From [Clostridium] aminophilum DSM 10710 (GTDB taxonomy: Bacteria; Bacillota; Clostridia; Lachnospirales; Lachnospiraceae): a DNA stretch of 64,000 nucleotides. The DNA lies in the NCBI RefSeq assembly GCF_000711825.1, contig NZ_JONJ01000013.1:1-64000 (forward strand), read 5' to 3'. The translations under genes were made by a program, and so were the position numbers. The notes under the pieces are model-generated. The model did no database searches. It saw only the letters and a list, made by a program, of their open reading frames with translations, and was not told where the DNA came from. Shown here one piece after another: positions 63,105-64,000 of this stretch (the first letter of the stretch is position 1; each line of letters opens with the position of its first letter).

Positions 63105-64000
63105 TCACTTTGCTTTTCTTGCCACTAACTTTTCCGCCTCTGCCACGATGGAATCCGTATCCATATGGCAGACCTTGTAGAGAATCTCCGGGTCACCGGA
63201 CTCACCGAAGCGATCCGGAATGCCGATGATCTTTACCGGAACCGGGCAGTTCTCTGCGGTTACGGATGCAACGGCAGCCCCGAGACCATTGATCACGTTG
63301 TGATCTTCTACGGTCAGAACAGCACCGGTCTCCGCAGCAGCGCGGATGATCGCCTCCTCATCCAGCGGCTTCAGCGTTGCCATATCAAGAACTCTGGCAT
63401 TGATGCCTCTATTTTTCAGAATCTTTGCGGCTTCCGCGGCCTTGGCCAGAAGGATGCCGGAGGAGATGATGGTGAGATCGGTTCCGTAGTCGCGAACGGT
63501 ATTGGCCTTGCCGAATTCGAACCGGTAGGTCGCTTCATCGTAGAAATCCGGAACGGGATTCCGGTGAAGGCGCACATAGAGAGGTCCCTTAAAATCCACA
63601 GCTGCGTGTGCCATTGCCTTTGCGGCAACACCGTCCGCCGGCTGGATGATCGTCATATTCGGGAAGGTGCGCAGGATACCCACATCTTCCACGGCTGCGT
63701 GGGTTGCGCCGTCTCCGCCGACCTGAAGACCGGTGTGAGTTCCGAGAATCGTGACATTCAGATTGGTATGACAGATAAAAGTTCTTACCTGCTCGCAGGC
63801 ACGCATGGTGGCGAATACGGCGAAGGTCGAGAGGAATACCTTGTTGCCGCAGGTGGCAAGGCCGGCTGCGATGTCGACCATATCCTGTTCGGCGATGCCG
63901 ACGGTAAATGCTCTCTCCGGGAACAGCTCCCCGAATTTTTCAAGGTTGCATGCTTTGGTATCCGCGTTCAGTACAACGAAGTCGTCTCTGGTCTTTCCGA
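63105..64000 (-). CDS. Transketolase-like protein, C-terminal subunit (partial)
   Basis: The frame is open to the right edge, so the N-terminus is missing. Translation from the edge reads FVVLNADTKACNLEKFGELF, then GIAEQDMVDIAAGLATCG (usual ExDM/EQ-N motif), THTGLQVGGDGATHAAVEDVGILRTFPN, and VRLHRNPVP. This is the pyrimidine-binding and C-terminal half of a split transketolase (as in TktB-type pairs). The N-terminal subunit would be just beyond the edge. Full-length tkt is also at 37975. Confidence 0.9.
   Translation of the reverse strand, partial: GKTRDDFVVLNADTKACNLEKFGELFPERAFTVGIAEQDMVDIAAGLATCGNKVFLSTFAVFATMRACEQVRTFICHTNLNVTILGTHTGLQVGGDGATHAAVEDVGILRTFPNMTIIQPADGVAAKAMAHAAVDFKGPLYVRLHRNPVPDFYDEATYRFEFGKANTVRDYGTDLTIISSGILLAKAAEAAKILKNRGINARVLDMATLKPLDEEAIIRAAAETGAVLTVEDHNVINGLGAAVASVTAENCPVPVKIIGIPDRFGESGDPEILYKVCHMDTDSIVAEAEKLVARKAK

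Overview
The window looks like chromosome from a moderately GC-rich, anaerobic, monoderm Bacillota, most likely a Lachnospiraceae-type Clostridia. This assignment is inferred from gene content: the gmk-like/holB/ricT/trmN6/rsmI cluster, a monoderm-style Tad pilus locus with DUF5702 and FHA/DUF6382 proteins, an EFR1 ferredoxin, split GlgC/GlgD, SpoVG, a CBS-containing family II pyrophosphatase, BioY, and paired DnaD and DnaC-like loaders. No 16S sequence is present to confirm it.

Layout. Bases 1-775 hold the 3' end of a 23S rRNA followed directly by five tRNA genes (Asp, Val, Thr, Tyr, fMet) and a terminator, with no 5S gene in between. Bases 1048-7222 carry a secreted metallo-beta-lactamase-fold protein, a small membrane protein and a translation/replication housekeeping cluster. 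A leftward VanX-type dipeptidase follows. Bases 8187-19247 are a complete Tad (Flp) pilus locus: a promoter with a structured leader, two prepilin peptidases, TadZ, TadA, TadB, TadC, a 58-residue Flp pilin, DUF5702, two TadE-like pseudopilins and an FHA protein. A HIT protein and a BirA-type operator driving bioY-bioD-bioA come next.

Bases 22700-28300 are a small accessory island: a 120-bp fragment of a helicase gene, an AT-richer AlbA/Schlafen-type regulator gene broken by one stop codon, and an intact PLD-helicase-DUF3427 gene. Bases 28325-31117 are a leftward marR-MATE-EFR1 set with shared operator-like sequences. From 31324 onward the content is mostly housekeeping: Nudix, an XRE regulator, MurG, MTA/SAH nucleosidase, two membrane or secreted proteins of unknown role, transketolase, glucokinase, pyrophosphatase, an orphan HicB, flavin reductase, shikimate kinase, a DUF1576 membrane protein, gamma-carbonic anhydrase and an NhaD-type antiporter. 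These are followed by a cytidylate-kinase-like protein, MurC, a DnaA-box cluster in front of dnaD/dnaC-like genes, PRPP synthetase, AsnRS, GlgC/GlgD, SpoVG, NhaC, HU, an Asp/Glu racemase-family protein and part of a split transketolase.

The most notable non-genic content is (i) a dense DnaA-box cluster at 51376-51621 immediately upstream of the helicase-loader genes, (ii) a set of modular palindromic intergenic repeats recurring in at least six gaps, (iii) an 80-bp stem-loop repeat present three times, and (iv) folded leaders before the Tad operon and the NhaD antiporter. All calls come from reading sequence and translations; no database search was run.
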